Source of the DNA: Rubrivivax sp. | GTDB taxonomy: Bacteria; Pseudomonadota; Gammaproteobacteria; Burkholderiales; Burkholderiaceae_C | NCBI GenBank assembly: GCA_020848515.1 | Contig: JADLIA010000030.1 | Coordinates: 1 to 46,645, forward strand | Direction of reading: 5' to 3' | Length of the DNA: 46,645 bases | Shown here: positions 36,558-44,624 of the stretch, one piece after another | Position numbering within the stretch: the first letter of the stretch is position 1 | How the letters are laid out: the number at the start of each line of letters is the position of its first letter | Position numbers and translations under genes: made by a program | The notes under the pieces: model-generated | Databases searched by the model: none | What the model saw: the letters and a program-made list of their open reading frames with translations, nothing else | Told to the model about the DNA's origin: nothing

Positions 36558-39485
36558 ATGGACCTCATCTACCTGTTGTTGCTCCCCTTCGCCGGCAGCC
36601 TGGTGGCGGCGCTGCTGCCCACGCATGCGCGCAACGCGGCGGCGGGCTGGGCGGCCCTGGTGGGCGCCGCGGCGCTGGTGTGGGTGGCCACGCGCTACCC
36701 GGCGCTGCAGGGCGGCGCCGTACTGCGCCAGGAGCTGCGCTGGCTGCCCTCGGCCGGCATCGACTTCTCGCTGCGCATGGACGGCTTTGCCTGGATGTTC
36801 GCCCTGCTGGTGACCGGCATCGGCACCCTGGTGGCACTGTACGCGCGCTACTACATGAGCCGCGAAGACCCGGTGCCGCGCTTTTTTTCGTTCTTCCTCG
36901 CCTTCATGGGCGCAATGCTGGGCGTGGTGCTGTCGGGCAATGTGGTGCAACTGGCGTTCTTCTGGGAGCTGACCAGCCTGTTTTCCTTCCTGCTGATCGG
37001 CTACTGGCACCACCGCAAGGACGCCCGCCGCGGCGCACGCATGGCGCTCACCGTGACCGGCGCCGGCGGCCTGGCGCTGCTGGCCGGTGTGCTGCTGCTG
37101 GGTCACATCGCGGGCAGCTACCGGCTGGACGACATCCTGGGTGCGGGCGAACAGATCCGGGCGCACCGCCTGTACGTCCCCATGATGCTGCTGGTGCTGC
37201 TGGGGGCGCTGACCAAGAGCGCACAGTTTCCGTTCCACTTCTGGCTGCCGCACGCCATGGCGGCGCCCACGCCGGTGTCGGCCTACCTGCATTCGGCCAC
37301 CATGGTCAAGGCCGGGGTGTTCCTGCTGGCCCGGCTGTGGCCGGCGCTGGCGGGCAGCGAAGCCTGGTTCTGGATCGTCGCCAGCGCCGGCCTGTTGACG
37401 CTGCTGCTGGGCGCCCTGCTGGCGATGTTCCAGAACGACCTCAAGGGGCTGCTGGCCTACTCGACCATCAGCCACCTGGGCCTGATCACCCTGCTGCTGG
37501 GCCTGGGCAGCGAGCTGGCGGCGGTGGCGGCGGTGTTCCACATCATGAACCACGCCACCTTCAAGGCCTCGCTGTTCATGGCCGTCGGCATCATCGACCA
37601 CGAAACCGGCACCCGCGATCTGCGGCGCCTGTCCGGCCTGTGGCAGGCCATGCCGATCACCGGCACGCTGGCGTTCGTGGCCAGCGCCGCCATGGCCGGC
37701 GTGCCGCTCTTGAACGGCTTTCTGTCCAAGGAAATGTTCTTTGCCGAAACCGTGCACCTGAGCCGCAACCCGACGCTCGACATCGGCTTGCCCGTCGTCG
37801 CCACGCTGGCCGGCGTTTTTGCCGTGGTGTATTCGCTGCGTTTCGCGGTCGGCGTGTTCCTCGGCCCGCCGGCCAGGGACCTGCCGCTGACGCCCCACGA
37901 ACCGTCGCGCTGGATGCGCGCACCGGTCGAGGTGCTGGTGCTGGTGTGCCTGCTGGTGGGCGTGCTGCCGCAATGGGCCATCGGCGCGGCGCTGGAGCTG
38001 GCGGCCCGCCCGGTGGTGGGCGGGGCGATGCCGGCCTACAGCCTGGCGATCTGGCATGGGATCAACAAGCCGCTGCTGATGAGCCTGATCGCCCTGGTCG
38101 GCGGCGTGGCCATGTTCCTGTGGGGCCGGCAGCGCCTGGCCGCGGGCGACCTGCGGCTGCTGGCGCTGCCGCGCCGGCTGGACGGGCAGCGGCTGTTCCA
38201 GCGCCTGCTGCTGGGTCTGGACCGCGCCAGCCGCGGCCTGCTCAGGCGTCTGAGCACGCCACGCCTGCAGCCACAGTTGCTGGTGGTGGTGCTGGCGGCC
38301 ATCGTGCTGGGCGCGGCGGCGCTGTGGCCGACCGGCATCAGCTGGGGCGAACGCGAGCGCGTGCCCGGCAGCGCGGCGTTTGCCCTGCTGTGGGTGCTCG
38401 GTGGGCTGGCCGCCCTGGGCACCGCTCACCAGGCCAAGTTCCACCGGCTGGCGGCACTGATCATGCTGGGCGCAGTGGGCCTGGTGGTGAGCCTGAGCTT
38501 CGTCTGGCTGTCGGCGCCCGACCTGGCGCTGACCCAGCTGACGGTGGAGGTGGTCACCACCATCCTGTTTTTGCTGGGTCTGCGCTGGCTGCCCAAGCGC
38601 ATGCCGCAGCCAGGCCAGCGCCTGCACCCGCGGGTGCGCGCACGGCGCCTGCGCGACCTGCTGGTGGCCGGGGTTGCCGGCACCGGCATGGCGGCGCTGG
38701 CCTACGCCATGATGACGCGCCCGGCGCCGCAGAGCATCGCGCCCTTCTTCATCGACCGCGCGCTGCCCGAAGGCGGCGGCAACAACGTGGTCAACGTGAT
38801 GCTGGTGGACTTCCGTGCCTTCGACACCCTGGGCGAAATCACCGTGCTGGGCATCGTGGCGCTCACCGTGTACGCCCTGCTGCGGCGCTTTCGTCCGCCG
38901 CGCGAGATGGCCACGCTGCCGCCGCAGCAACGCGCCATCGCCTCCGATCTGGTGAGCGACCTGATCAATCCGCGCACGGCACAGGACACGGCGCTGGGCT
39001 ACATGCTGGTGCCGGCGGTGCTGGTGCGCCTGCTGCTGCCGGTGGCGGCGGTGATCGCCATGCACCTGTTCATGCGCGGGCACAACCAGCCCGGGGGTGG
39101 CTTCGTCGCCGGTCTGGTGGTGGCGATCGCCTTCATCGCCCAATACATCGTGGCCGGCACGCTGTGGGTGGAAGCGCATCTGCAACTGAAGGTGATCCGC
39201 TGGATCGCCCTCGGCCTGCTGCTGGCCGCGCTCACCGGTCTGGGCTCGCTGCCACTGGGCTTTCCGCTGCTGACCACGCACACCGCGCACCTGCACCTGC
39301 CGCTGCTGGGCGATGTCCACCTGCCCAGCGCGCTGTTTTTCGACCTGGGGGTATTCGCCGTGGTGGTGGGCGCCACGCTGCTGATCCTGACGGCGCTGGC
39401 GCACCAGTCGGTGCGCGCGTATCGCCAGGCACCGGAGACGATGGCCACCGACGCTCCCGCCCACCGCCTGCCGGAGGTCGGCTGA
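36558..39485 (+). CDS. phaAB: Multisubunit cation/H+ antiporter subunit A-B fusion (MrpA/PhaAB)
   Basis: A 975-residue, many-helix membrane protein. The NuoL-like first part has 'FFWELTSLFSFLLIGYW', 'KSAQFPFHFWLPHAMAAPTPVSAYLHSATMVKAGVFLLARL' and 'LKGLLAYSTISHLG'. The MrpA-specific C-terminal region follows ('SAPDLALTQLTVEVVTTILFLLGLRWLPKR', 'VDFRAFDTLGEITVLGIVALTVYALLRR'). An MrpB-like domain comes last (about 830-960; 'GHNQPGGGFVAGLVVAIAFI'). The A-B fusion marks a group 2 (Pha-type) antiporter. It exchanges Na+ or K+ for protons. ATG at 36558 gives the family N-terminus; the ribosome site is weak. Confidence 0.93.
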   Translation: MDLIYLLLLPFAGSLVAALLPTHARNAAAGWAALVGAAALVWVATRYPALQGGAVLRQELRWLPSAGIDFSLRMDGFAWMFALLVTGIGTLVALYARYYMSREDPVPRFFSFFLAFMGAMLGVVLSGNVVQLAFFWELTSLFSFLLIGYWHHRKDARRGARMALTVTGAGGLALLAGVLLLGHIAGSYRLDDILGAGEQIRAHRLYVPMMLLVLLGALTKSAQFPFHFWLPHAMAAPTPVSAYLHSATMVKAGVFLLARLWPALAGSEAWFWIVASAGLLTLLLGALLAMFQNDLKGLLAYSTISHLGLITLLLGLGSELAAVAAVFHIMNHATFKASLFMAVGIIDHETGTRDLRRLSGLWQAMPITGTLAFVASAAMAGVPLLNGFLSKEMFFAETVHLSRNPTLDIGLPVVATLAGVFAVVYSLRFAVGVFLGPPARDLPLTPHEPSRWMRAPVEVLVLVCLLVGVLPQWAIGAALELAARPVVGGAMPAYSLAIWHGINKPLLMSLIALVGGVAMFLWGRQRLAAGDLRLLALPRRLDGQRLFQRLLLGLDRASRGLLRRLSTPRLQPQLLVVVLAAIVLGAAALWPTGISWGERERVPGSAAFALLWVLGGLAALGTAHQAKFHRLAALIMLGAVGLVVSLSFVWLSAPDLALTQLTVEVVTTILFLLGLRWLPKRMPQPGQRLHPRVRARRLRDLLVAGVAGTGMAALAYAMMTRPAPQSIAPFFIDRALPEGGGNNVVNVMLVDFRAFDTLGEITVLGIVALTVYALLRRFRPPREMATLPPQQRAIASDLVSDLINPRTAQDTALGYMLVPAVLVRLLLPVAAVIAMHLFMRGHNQPGGGFVAGLVVAIAFIAQYIVAGTLWVEAHLQLKVIRWIALGLLLAALTGLGSLPLGFPLLTTHTAHLHLPLLGDVHLPSALFFDLGVFAVVVGATLLILTALAHQSVRAYRQAPETMATDAPAHRLPEVG

Positions 39486-39486
39486 G

Positions 39487-39879
39487 ATGGAAGTGATCCT
39501 GGCCCTGGCCATCGGCGTGCTGGGCGGTTGCGGTGTGTGGCTGGTGCTGCGTCCGCGCACCTTCCAGGTGCTGATGGGGTTGTCGCTGCTGTCGTACGCG
39601 GTCAACCTGTTCATCTTTGCCATGGGCAGCCTGTTCGAGGACAAGCCCCCCATCGTGCAGCCCGGCCTGACTCCCAGCCTGGAGCACTACACCGACCCGA
39701 TGCCGCAGGCGCTGGTGCTGACCGCCATCGTGATCGGCTTTGCCACCTCGGCCCTGTTTCTGGTGGTGCTGATGGCCGCGCGCGGCCTGGCCGACAACGA
39801 CCACGTGGACGGCGACAACGTCGACGACAACACGGCCCTGCCCCTGCGTCGCGACGACGCCGGAGGGCCACCCCGGTGA
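39487..39879 (+). CDS. phaC: Cation/H+ antiporter subunit C (MrpC/PhaC)
   Basis: A 130-residue NuoK-like membrane subunit with three helices and the signature 'VLMGLSLLSYAVNLFIFAMG', then 'PMPQALVLTAIVIGFATSALFLVVL'. A charged Asp-rich C-terminal tail (DNDHVDGDNVDDN) follows. It starts 1 nt after the phaAB stop, and its stop overlaps the GTG start of phaD. Confidence 0.94.
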   Translation: MEVILALAIGVLGGCGVWLVLRPRTFQVLMGLSLLSYAVNLFIFAMGSLFEDKPPIVQPGLTPSLEHYTDPMPQALVLTAIVIGFATSALFLVVLMAARGLADNDHVDGDNVDDNTALPLRRDDAGGPPR

Positions 39880-41585
39880 ACCTGTCCGCGTGGATCGAGT
39901 CCCTGATGCCGCACCTGGTGGTGGCGCCCATCCTGTTGCCCATGCTGACGGCCGCGCTGATGCTGCTGCTGGGCGACACGCGCCGGCCGCTGAAGGCCGC
40001 GCTCAACGTGCTGGCCAGCGCCGCCGGCGTGCTGGTGGCTGCCGCGCTGGTGCTGCAGGTGCAGCGCAGTGGCGCGGCGCAGTCGATCGGCGTCTACCTG
40101 CCTGGCAACTGGCCCGTGCCCTATGGCATCGTGCTGGTGGCCGACCGGCTGTCGGCCATGATGCTGCTGCTGGGCAGCCTGCTCGGGCTGGCCGGCGTGC
40201 TCTACGCCAGCGCGCGCTGGCACCGGGCCGGGGTGCACTTTCACCCGCTGTACCAGTTGCAGCTGATGGGCCTGGCCGGCGCCTTCCTGACGGCCGACCT
40301 GTTCAACCTGTTCGTGTTCTTCGAGATCATGCTGACGGCCTCCTACGGCCTGCTGCTGCATGGGTCCGGTTGGCCGCGCGTGCGCGCCGGCCTGCACTAC
40401 ATCGCCATCAACCTGATGGCGTCCAGCCTGTTCCTGATCGGGGTGGCCATGCTGTACGGCATCACCGGCACGCTCAACATGGCCGACATGGCCATCATCG
40501 TGCCGACCATCGCCGAGGACGATCGCGGTCTGCTGCACGCCGGCGCCGCCATCCTGGCGATCGCCTTCCTGGTCAAGGCCGCCGCCTGGCCGTTCAATGC
40601 CTGGCTGCCGGCCGCCTATGCCAGCGCGGCGGCGCCGGTGGCGGCGCTGTTTGCGGTCATGACCAAGCTGGGCGTGTACGCCATCCTGCGCCTGTGGACG
40701 CTGCTGTTCCCGCAGGACGCCGGCATCTCCGCGTTGTTCGGCGGCCCGGTGCTGATCGGGCTGGGCATGCTCACCCTGGGCTTCGGCGTGATCGGCGTGA
40801 TCGCGGTGCAGCAGCTGGGGCGCATGGCGGCGTTCTGTGCCATCGTGTCGTCGGGCACGCTGCTGGCCGCAATCGGCTTCGGTCGGCCGGCGGTGACGGG
40901 CGGCGCGCTGTACTACGCGCTGGGCTCCACGCTGGCGGTGGGCGCCTTCTTTCTGCTGGTGGAGCTGATCGACCGCGCACGCGACGTCGAAGAGCAGCCG
41001 GTGTACGTGGGCGAGTCCGACCCGGACGACGAACCGTTTGCCTTCCCGGTCGATCTGGTGCCCACGCACGGCGTCAACCTCGACGACGACGAAGAGGCGC
41101 TGATCGGCCGCGCCATTCCGGCCGCCATGGCCTTCCTGGGGCTGGCCTTCATCGTCTGCGCGCTCACCATTGCCGGCCTGCCGCCCATGGCCGGCTTCGT
41201 CGGCAAGGTGGTGATGCTGTCGGCGCTGCTCAACCCGGCCGGCTTCGGCGTGCAGGCACCCGTTTCGCCGGCCGCCTGGCTGCTGCTGGCGCTGCTGGTG
41301 ACGGGCGGGTTGCTGACCATCATCGCCATGTCGCGCGCCGGCATACGCTGCTTCTGGGCGCCGGCCGGCCGGCCACCGCCGCGCCTGCGCATCATCGAAA
41401 CCCTGCCGATCGCCCTGCTGCTGCTGCCCATCGGCGTGCTGGTGTGGCAGGCCGACGCCGTGCTGCGCTACGCCAACGCCACCGCGCGCCACCTGCACGA
41501 CCCGCGCGACTACATCGGCAGCGTGATGGCGGCGCGGCCGCAGCCTTCGCCCCACGCCAGCGACCAGGGAGGACTGCGCCGATGA
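39876..41585 (+). CDS. phaD: Cation/H+ antiporter subunit D (MrpD/PhaD)
   Basis: A 569-residue NuoM/N-like antiporter subunit. Landmarks are 'DLFNLFVFFEIMLTASYGLLLHG', 'KAAAWPFNAWLPAAYASAAAPVAALFAVMTKLGVYAILRL' and 'LTIAGLPPMAGFVGKVVML'. An acidic cytoplasmic loop (VGESDPDDEP..DDDEEA) lies late in the protein. The start is GTG at 39876, overlapping the phaC stop (GTGA), with GGAGGG 8 nt upstream; an ATG ten codons later is possible but has no ribosome site. Confidence 0.94.
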   Translation: MNLSAWIESLMPHLVVAPILLPMLTAALMLLLGDTRRPLKAALNVLASAAGVLVAAALVLQVQRSGAAQSIGVYLPGNWPVPYGIVLVADRLSAMMLLLGSLLGLAGVLYASARWHRAGVHFHPLYQLQLMGLAGAFLTADLFNLFVFFEIMLTASYGLLLHGSGWPRVRAGLHYIAINLMASSLFLIGVAMLYGITGTLNMADMAIIVPTIAEDDRGLLHAGAAILAIAFLVKAAAWPFNAWLPAAYASAAAPVAALFAVMTKLGVYAILRLWTLLFPQDAGISALFGGPVLIGLGMLTLGFGVIGVIAVQQLGRMAAFCAIVSSGTLLAAIGFGRPAVTGGALYYALGSTLAVGAFFLLVELIDRARDVEEQPVYVGESDPDDEPFAFPVDLVPTHGVNLDDDEEALIGRAIPAAMAFLGLAFIVCALTIAGLPPMAGFVGKVVMLSALLNPAGFGVQAPVSPAAWLLLALLVTGGLLTIIAMSRAGIRCFWAPAGRPPPRLRIIETLPIALLLLPIGVLVWQADAVLRYANATARHLHDPRDYIGSVMAARPQPSPHASDQGGLRR

Positions 41586-42073
41586 GACGCTGGCTGCCCG
41601 CACCGCTGCTGACGGCGGCGCTGATCCTGCTGTGGCTGGTGCTGAACCGGCCGTTCAGCCTGGGACAGCTGCCGCTGGCGCTGCTGTTCGGCGTGGCGGC
41701 GCCGGCGCTGCTGGCACCGCTGCGCCCGGCGCGCCCGCGGATACGGCACCCGCTGAAGGTGCTGCGACTGATCCTGACCGTGGGTCACGACGTGTTGGTG
41801 TCGAGCCTGGACGTGTTCTGGACCCTGGTGCGCAACCACAGCCGACCCGTCCACAGCCGCTTCGTCGTGATTCCGCTGACGCTGCGCGACCCTACCGCGC
41901 TGGCCTCGCTCACCATGATCACCACCGTGGTGCCCGGCACCGTCTGGTGCGAACTGGCGCGCGACTGCAGCGCCATGCTGCTGCACGTGTGGCATGTGCC
42001 CGATGAGGCCGAATTCGTCGCCTTCTTCAAACGACGCTACGAACAACCGCTGAAGGAGATCTTCGAGTCATGA
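41582..42073 (+). CDS. phaE: Cation/H+ antiporter subunit E (MrpE/PhaE)
   Basis: A 163-residue subunit with two N-terminal helices and a cytoplasmic domain. Family signature parts are 'KVLRLILTVGHDVLVSSLDVFWTLV', 'SRFVVIPLTLRDPTALASLTMITTVVPGTVWCEL' and 'EAEFVAFFKRRYEQPLKEIFE'. It overlaps phaD (ATGA at 41582-41585) and phaF by 4 bases each. Confidence 0.94.
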   Translation: MRRWLPAPLLTAALILLWLVLNRPFSLGQLPLALLFGVAAPALLAPLRPARPRIRHPLKVLRLILTVGHDVLVSSLDVFWTLVRNHSRPVHSRFVVIPLTLRDPTALASLTMITTVVPGTVWCELARDCSAMLLHVWHVPDEAEFVAFFKRRYEQPLKEIFES

Positions 42074-42348
42074 GCCCCCTGCTCTCCGGCGCGCTGGCCC
42101 TGACGCTGGGTGCCTACGCCGTCGCCATGCTGATCGCCCTGTGGCGCGTGCTGCGCGGCCCGACGGCACAGGACCGCGTGCTGGCGCTGGACATGATCTA
42201 CGTCATCGCCATGCTGATCATGCTGGTGCTGGGCATCCGCCACGCCAGCGACCTGTATTTCGAGGCCGCCCTGCTGATCGCCCTGTTCGGTTTCGTCGGT
42301 TCGGCGGCGATGGCCAAGTTCCTGCTGCGCGGCGAGGTGATCGAATGA
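42070..42348 (+). CDS. phaF: Cation/H+ antiporter subunit F (MrpF/PhaF)
   Basis: A 92-residue, three-helix subunit with the family's 'LWRVLRGPTAQDRVLALDMIYVIAMLIMLVLG' and 'YFEAALLIALFGFVGSAAMAKFL'. It has 4-base overlaps with phaE and phaG. Length is as expected. Confidence 0.95.
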   Translation: MSPLLSGALALTLGAYAVAMLIALWRVLRGPTAQDRVLALDMIYVIAMLIMLVLGIRHASDLYFEAALLIALFGFVGSAAMAKFLLRGEVIE

Positions 42349-42713
42349 GCGCCGACGCCCTGCCGCAATGGCTGCAGTGGCTGATCGCCGGCCTGCTGCT
42401 GGCCAGCGGCGTGTTCGCTCTGGCGGCCGCCTGGGGCCTGGTGCGGCTGTCCAGCTTCTACCAGCGCATGCACCCACCGGCCCTGGTGTACGTGGGCTCC
42501 TCCTGGTGCGTGACCCTGGCTTCGATCCTGTTCTTTTCGGGCCAGCAGCAGGGGCCGCAACTGCACGTGTGGATCATCATCATCCTGTTGTCCATCACGG
42601 TGCCGATCACCACCGTGCTGCTGAGCCGCGCGGCGCTGTTTCGCCACCGCGTCGCCGGCCGCACCGACGTGCCGGAGGCACTGCGGCCGCAGGCACCGGC
42701 GCCACAGGACTGA
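42345..42713 (+). CDS. phaG: Cation/H+ antiporter subunit G (MrpG/PhaG)
   Basis: A 122-residue, three-helix subunit with 'GVFALAAAWGLVRLSSFYQRMHPPALV', the typical MrpG 'RMHxP' element, and 'VPITTVLLSRAALFR'. It ends the operon, completing all seven Mrp functions in six genes. The frame is open upstream, but ATG at 42345 (overlap ATGA) fits the family. The 99-bp spacer downstream is mostly repeat copy I. Confidence 0.94.
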   Translation: MSADALPQWLQWLIAGLLLASGVFALAAAWGLVRLSSFYQRMHPPALVYVGSSWCVTLASILFFSGQQQGPQLHVWIIIILLSITVPITTVLLSRAALFRHRVAGRTDVPEALRPQAPAPQD

Positions 42714-42760
42714 ACCGGCGGGTGCCCCACACCCCCTTTTGGCGATCAGACATCGAATCG

Positions 42761-42814
42761 CCGCTCAGCGCTTGTTCAAACTGCGCCAACAGCTATATTC
42801 CTGATAGCAAATTC
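42761..42814 (-). repeat. Dispersed ATAGC repeat, copy I (phaG/acyl-CoA synthetase convergent spacer)
   Basis: The minus-strand reading is ATTTGCTATCAGGAATATAGC, TGTTGGCGC, loop, AAGCGCTGAGC. It begins immediately at the stop codon of the acyl-CoA synthetase gene, as copy B does at the pnp stop. The GCGC core stem is kept through wobble pairs. Confidence 0.75.
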
Positions 42815-44456
42815 AGACATCGATCGCCGCGGCCGAACCCGCCTGTTTGCGCAGCTCGAACTTCTGGATCTTGCCGGTGCTGGTCTTGGGCAGCTCACCG
42901 AACACGATGGCGCGTGGCACTTTGAAGCCGGCCAGGTGCTGCTTGCAGTGCGCCACGATGTCGGCTTCGCTGACCTCGGCACCGGGTTTGAGCTCAAGAA
43001 AGGCGCAAGGCGTTTCGCCCCACTTCGGGTCGGGCTTGGCGACCACCGCCGCGGCCAGCACGGCGGGGTGGCGGTACAGCACGTCTTCGACCTCGATGGA
43101 AGAGATGTTCTCGCCGCCCGAAATGATGATGTCCTTGCTGCGGTCCTTGATCTTGATGTAGCCGTCGGGGTACTGCACCGCCAGGTCGCCGCTGTGGAAC
43201 CAGCCGCCACGGAAGGCTTCCTCGGTGGCACCGGGGTTCTTCAGGTAGCCCTTCATGGCGATGTTGCCGCGGAACATGATTTCGCCCATGGTTTCGCCGT
43301 CCATCGGCACCGGCTGCAGGGTCTCGGGGTCGAGCACGCGCGCGTCGCGCTGCAGGTGGTAGCGCACGCCCTGGCGCGCGTTCAGCGCCGCGCGCTCGCC
43401 AATAGCCAGTTGCTCCCACGCCTCGTGCTTGGCGCACACGGTGGCCGGGCCATAAACCTCGGTCAGGCCGTAGACGTGGGTCAGATCGAACCCCAGGCGC
43501 TCCATGCCCTCGATCATCGAGGCCGGCGGCGCCGCGCCCGCCACCATGCATTTGACGCCGCTGGGCACACCGGCCTTCAGCTCGTCCGGTGCGTTGACCA
43601 GCAGGCCGTGCACGATGGGCGCGCCGCAGTAGTGCGTCACGCCATGCTGGCGGATGGCGTCGAAGATCGCCCGCGCCTCGACCCGGCGCAGGCACACGTT
43701 CACACCGGCGCGCGCCGCCACCGTCCACGGAAAGCACCAGCCGTTGCAGTGGAACATCGGCAGCGTCCACAGATAGACCGCGTGCTTGGGCATGTCCCAT
43801 TCCAAGATGTTGCTGATGGCATTGATGGCCGCGCCGCGGTGGTGGTAGACCACGCCCTTGGGGTTGCCGGTGGTGCCGCTGGTGTAGTTGAGCGCGATGG
43901 CGTCCCACTCGTCGCCCGGATAGTCCCACTCGAAGCCGGCGTCGCCCTGCGCCACGAAGGCCTCGTAGCCGATGCTGCCGATCGGCTGCCCCGGGCCGTA
44001 CAGCGCGTCCTCGACGTCGATCACCAGCAGCGGCGCCTTCGACTGGCGCAGCGCCAGCGCCTTCTTCATGATGCCCGCGAACTCGGGGTCGACGATGACC
44101 GCCTTGGCCTCGCCGTGGTCCAGCATGAAGGCCACCGCCTCGGGGTCGAGCCGGGTGTTGAGCGTGTTGAGCACGGCGCCGGCCATCGGCACGCCGAAAT
44201 GCGCCTCGACCATGGGCGGGGTGTTGGGCAGCATCACGGCCACGGTGTCGTTCCTGCCGATGCCGTGCCTCTGCAGGCTGCTGGCCAGCTGGCGACAGCG
44301 CGCATAGGTCTGGCCCCAGCTCTGGCGCAGCTCGCCATGCACGATGGCCAGGCGGCCCGGATACAGCTCGGCCGTGCGCTGGATGAAGGCCAGCGGCGTC
44401 AGTGCAGCATGGTTGGCCGGGTTGCGAGGCAGATCGGTGTCGAAGATGCTGGGCAT
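42813..44456 (-). CDS. AMP-binding acyl-CoA synthetase (fatty-acid/short- to medium-chain type)
   Basis: A 547-residue ANL-superfamily ligase forming an acyl-AMP and then an acyl-CoA. Motifs are the P-loop YTSGTTGNPKG, 'VYGLTEVYGPATVC', the hinge region 'YPDGYIKIKDRSKDIIISGGENISS', and catalytic Lys in 'PKTSTGKIQKFELR'. The closest group by memory is the AlkK/FadK-like set ('TLPMFHCNGWCFPW', 'GAPIVHGLLVNAPDELK'). ATG at 44456 has AGGAG 6 nt upstream. It is a stand-alone gene, convergent with the antiporter operon and divergent from dnaG. Chain-length preference is not evident. Confidence 0.9.
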   Translation of the reverse strand: MPSIFDTDLPRNPANHAALTPLAFIQRTAELYPGRLAIVHGELRQSWGQTYARCRQLASSLQRHGIGRNDTVAVMLPNTPPMVEAHFGVPMAGAVLNTLNTRLDPEAVAFMLDHGEAKAVIVDPEFAGIMKKALALRQSKAPLLVIDVEDALYGPGQPIGSIGYEAFVAQGDAGFEWDYPGDEWDAIALNYTSGTTGNPKGVVYHHRGAAINAISNILEWDMPKHAVYLWTLPMFHCNGWCFPWTVAARAGVNVCLRRVEARAIFDAIRQHGVTHYCGAPIVHGLLVNAPDELKAGVPSGVKCMVAGAAPPASMIEGMERLGFDLTHVYGLTEVYGPATVCAKHEAWEQLAIGERAALNARQGVRYHLQRDARVLDPETLQPVPMDGETMGEIMFRGNIAMKGYLKNPGATEEAFRGGWFHSGDLAVQYPDGYIKIKDRSKDIIISGGENISSIEVEDVLYRHPAVLAAAVVAKPDPKWGETPCAFLELKPGAEVSEADIVAHCKQHLAGFKVPRAIVFGELPKTSTGKIQKFELRKQAGSAAAIDV

Positions 44457-44588
44457 GCCTGTCTCCTGGAAAGGGAACGCGCGGGGGCGGGACGCCCGAT
44501 CATAGTCAGCGGCCTGACGGGCAGCTGGCGCCGGTCCCGTGCCTGCCCGGAACCCCGCAGCGCGCGGCACGTCGATCGGCTCGATCGC

Positions 44589-44618
44589 CTGACGTCCCCG
44601 AGATGGCCCGGGCAAAAT
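44589..44618 (+). promoter_or_regulatory. Candidate dnaG promoter giving a nearly leaderless mRNA
   Basis: CTGACG (44589-44594) and CAAAAT (44613-44618) are separated by 18 nt. The start point would fall 6-7 nt later, at or next to the GTG start codon at 44625. No ribosome site precedes that GTG, which is consistent with a leaderless transcript. The hexamers are imperfect. Confidence 0.35.
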
Positions 44619-44624
44619 AGCCTC

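Noticed and set aside
35801-39653. Very long open frames on both strands across the response regulator and phaAB (over 1000 codons each)
   Set aside because: Compositional shadows: their translations are Arg/His/Gln/Ala-rich without domains, while the accepted frames match two-component and Mrp proteins with conserved motifs.
36558-42713. phaAB/phaC/phaD as a second set of complex I genes (nuoL/K/M/N)
   Set aside because: They are homologous, but the MrpB-like C-terminal fusion and the E, F and G subunits downstream identify a cation/H+ antiporter.
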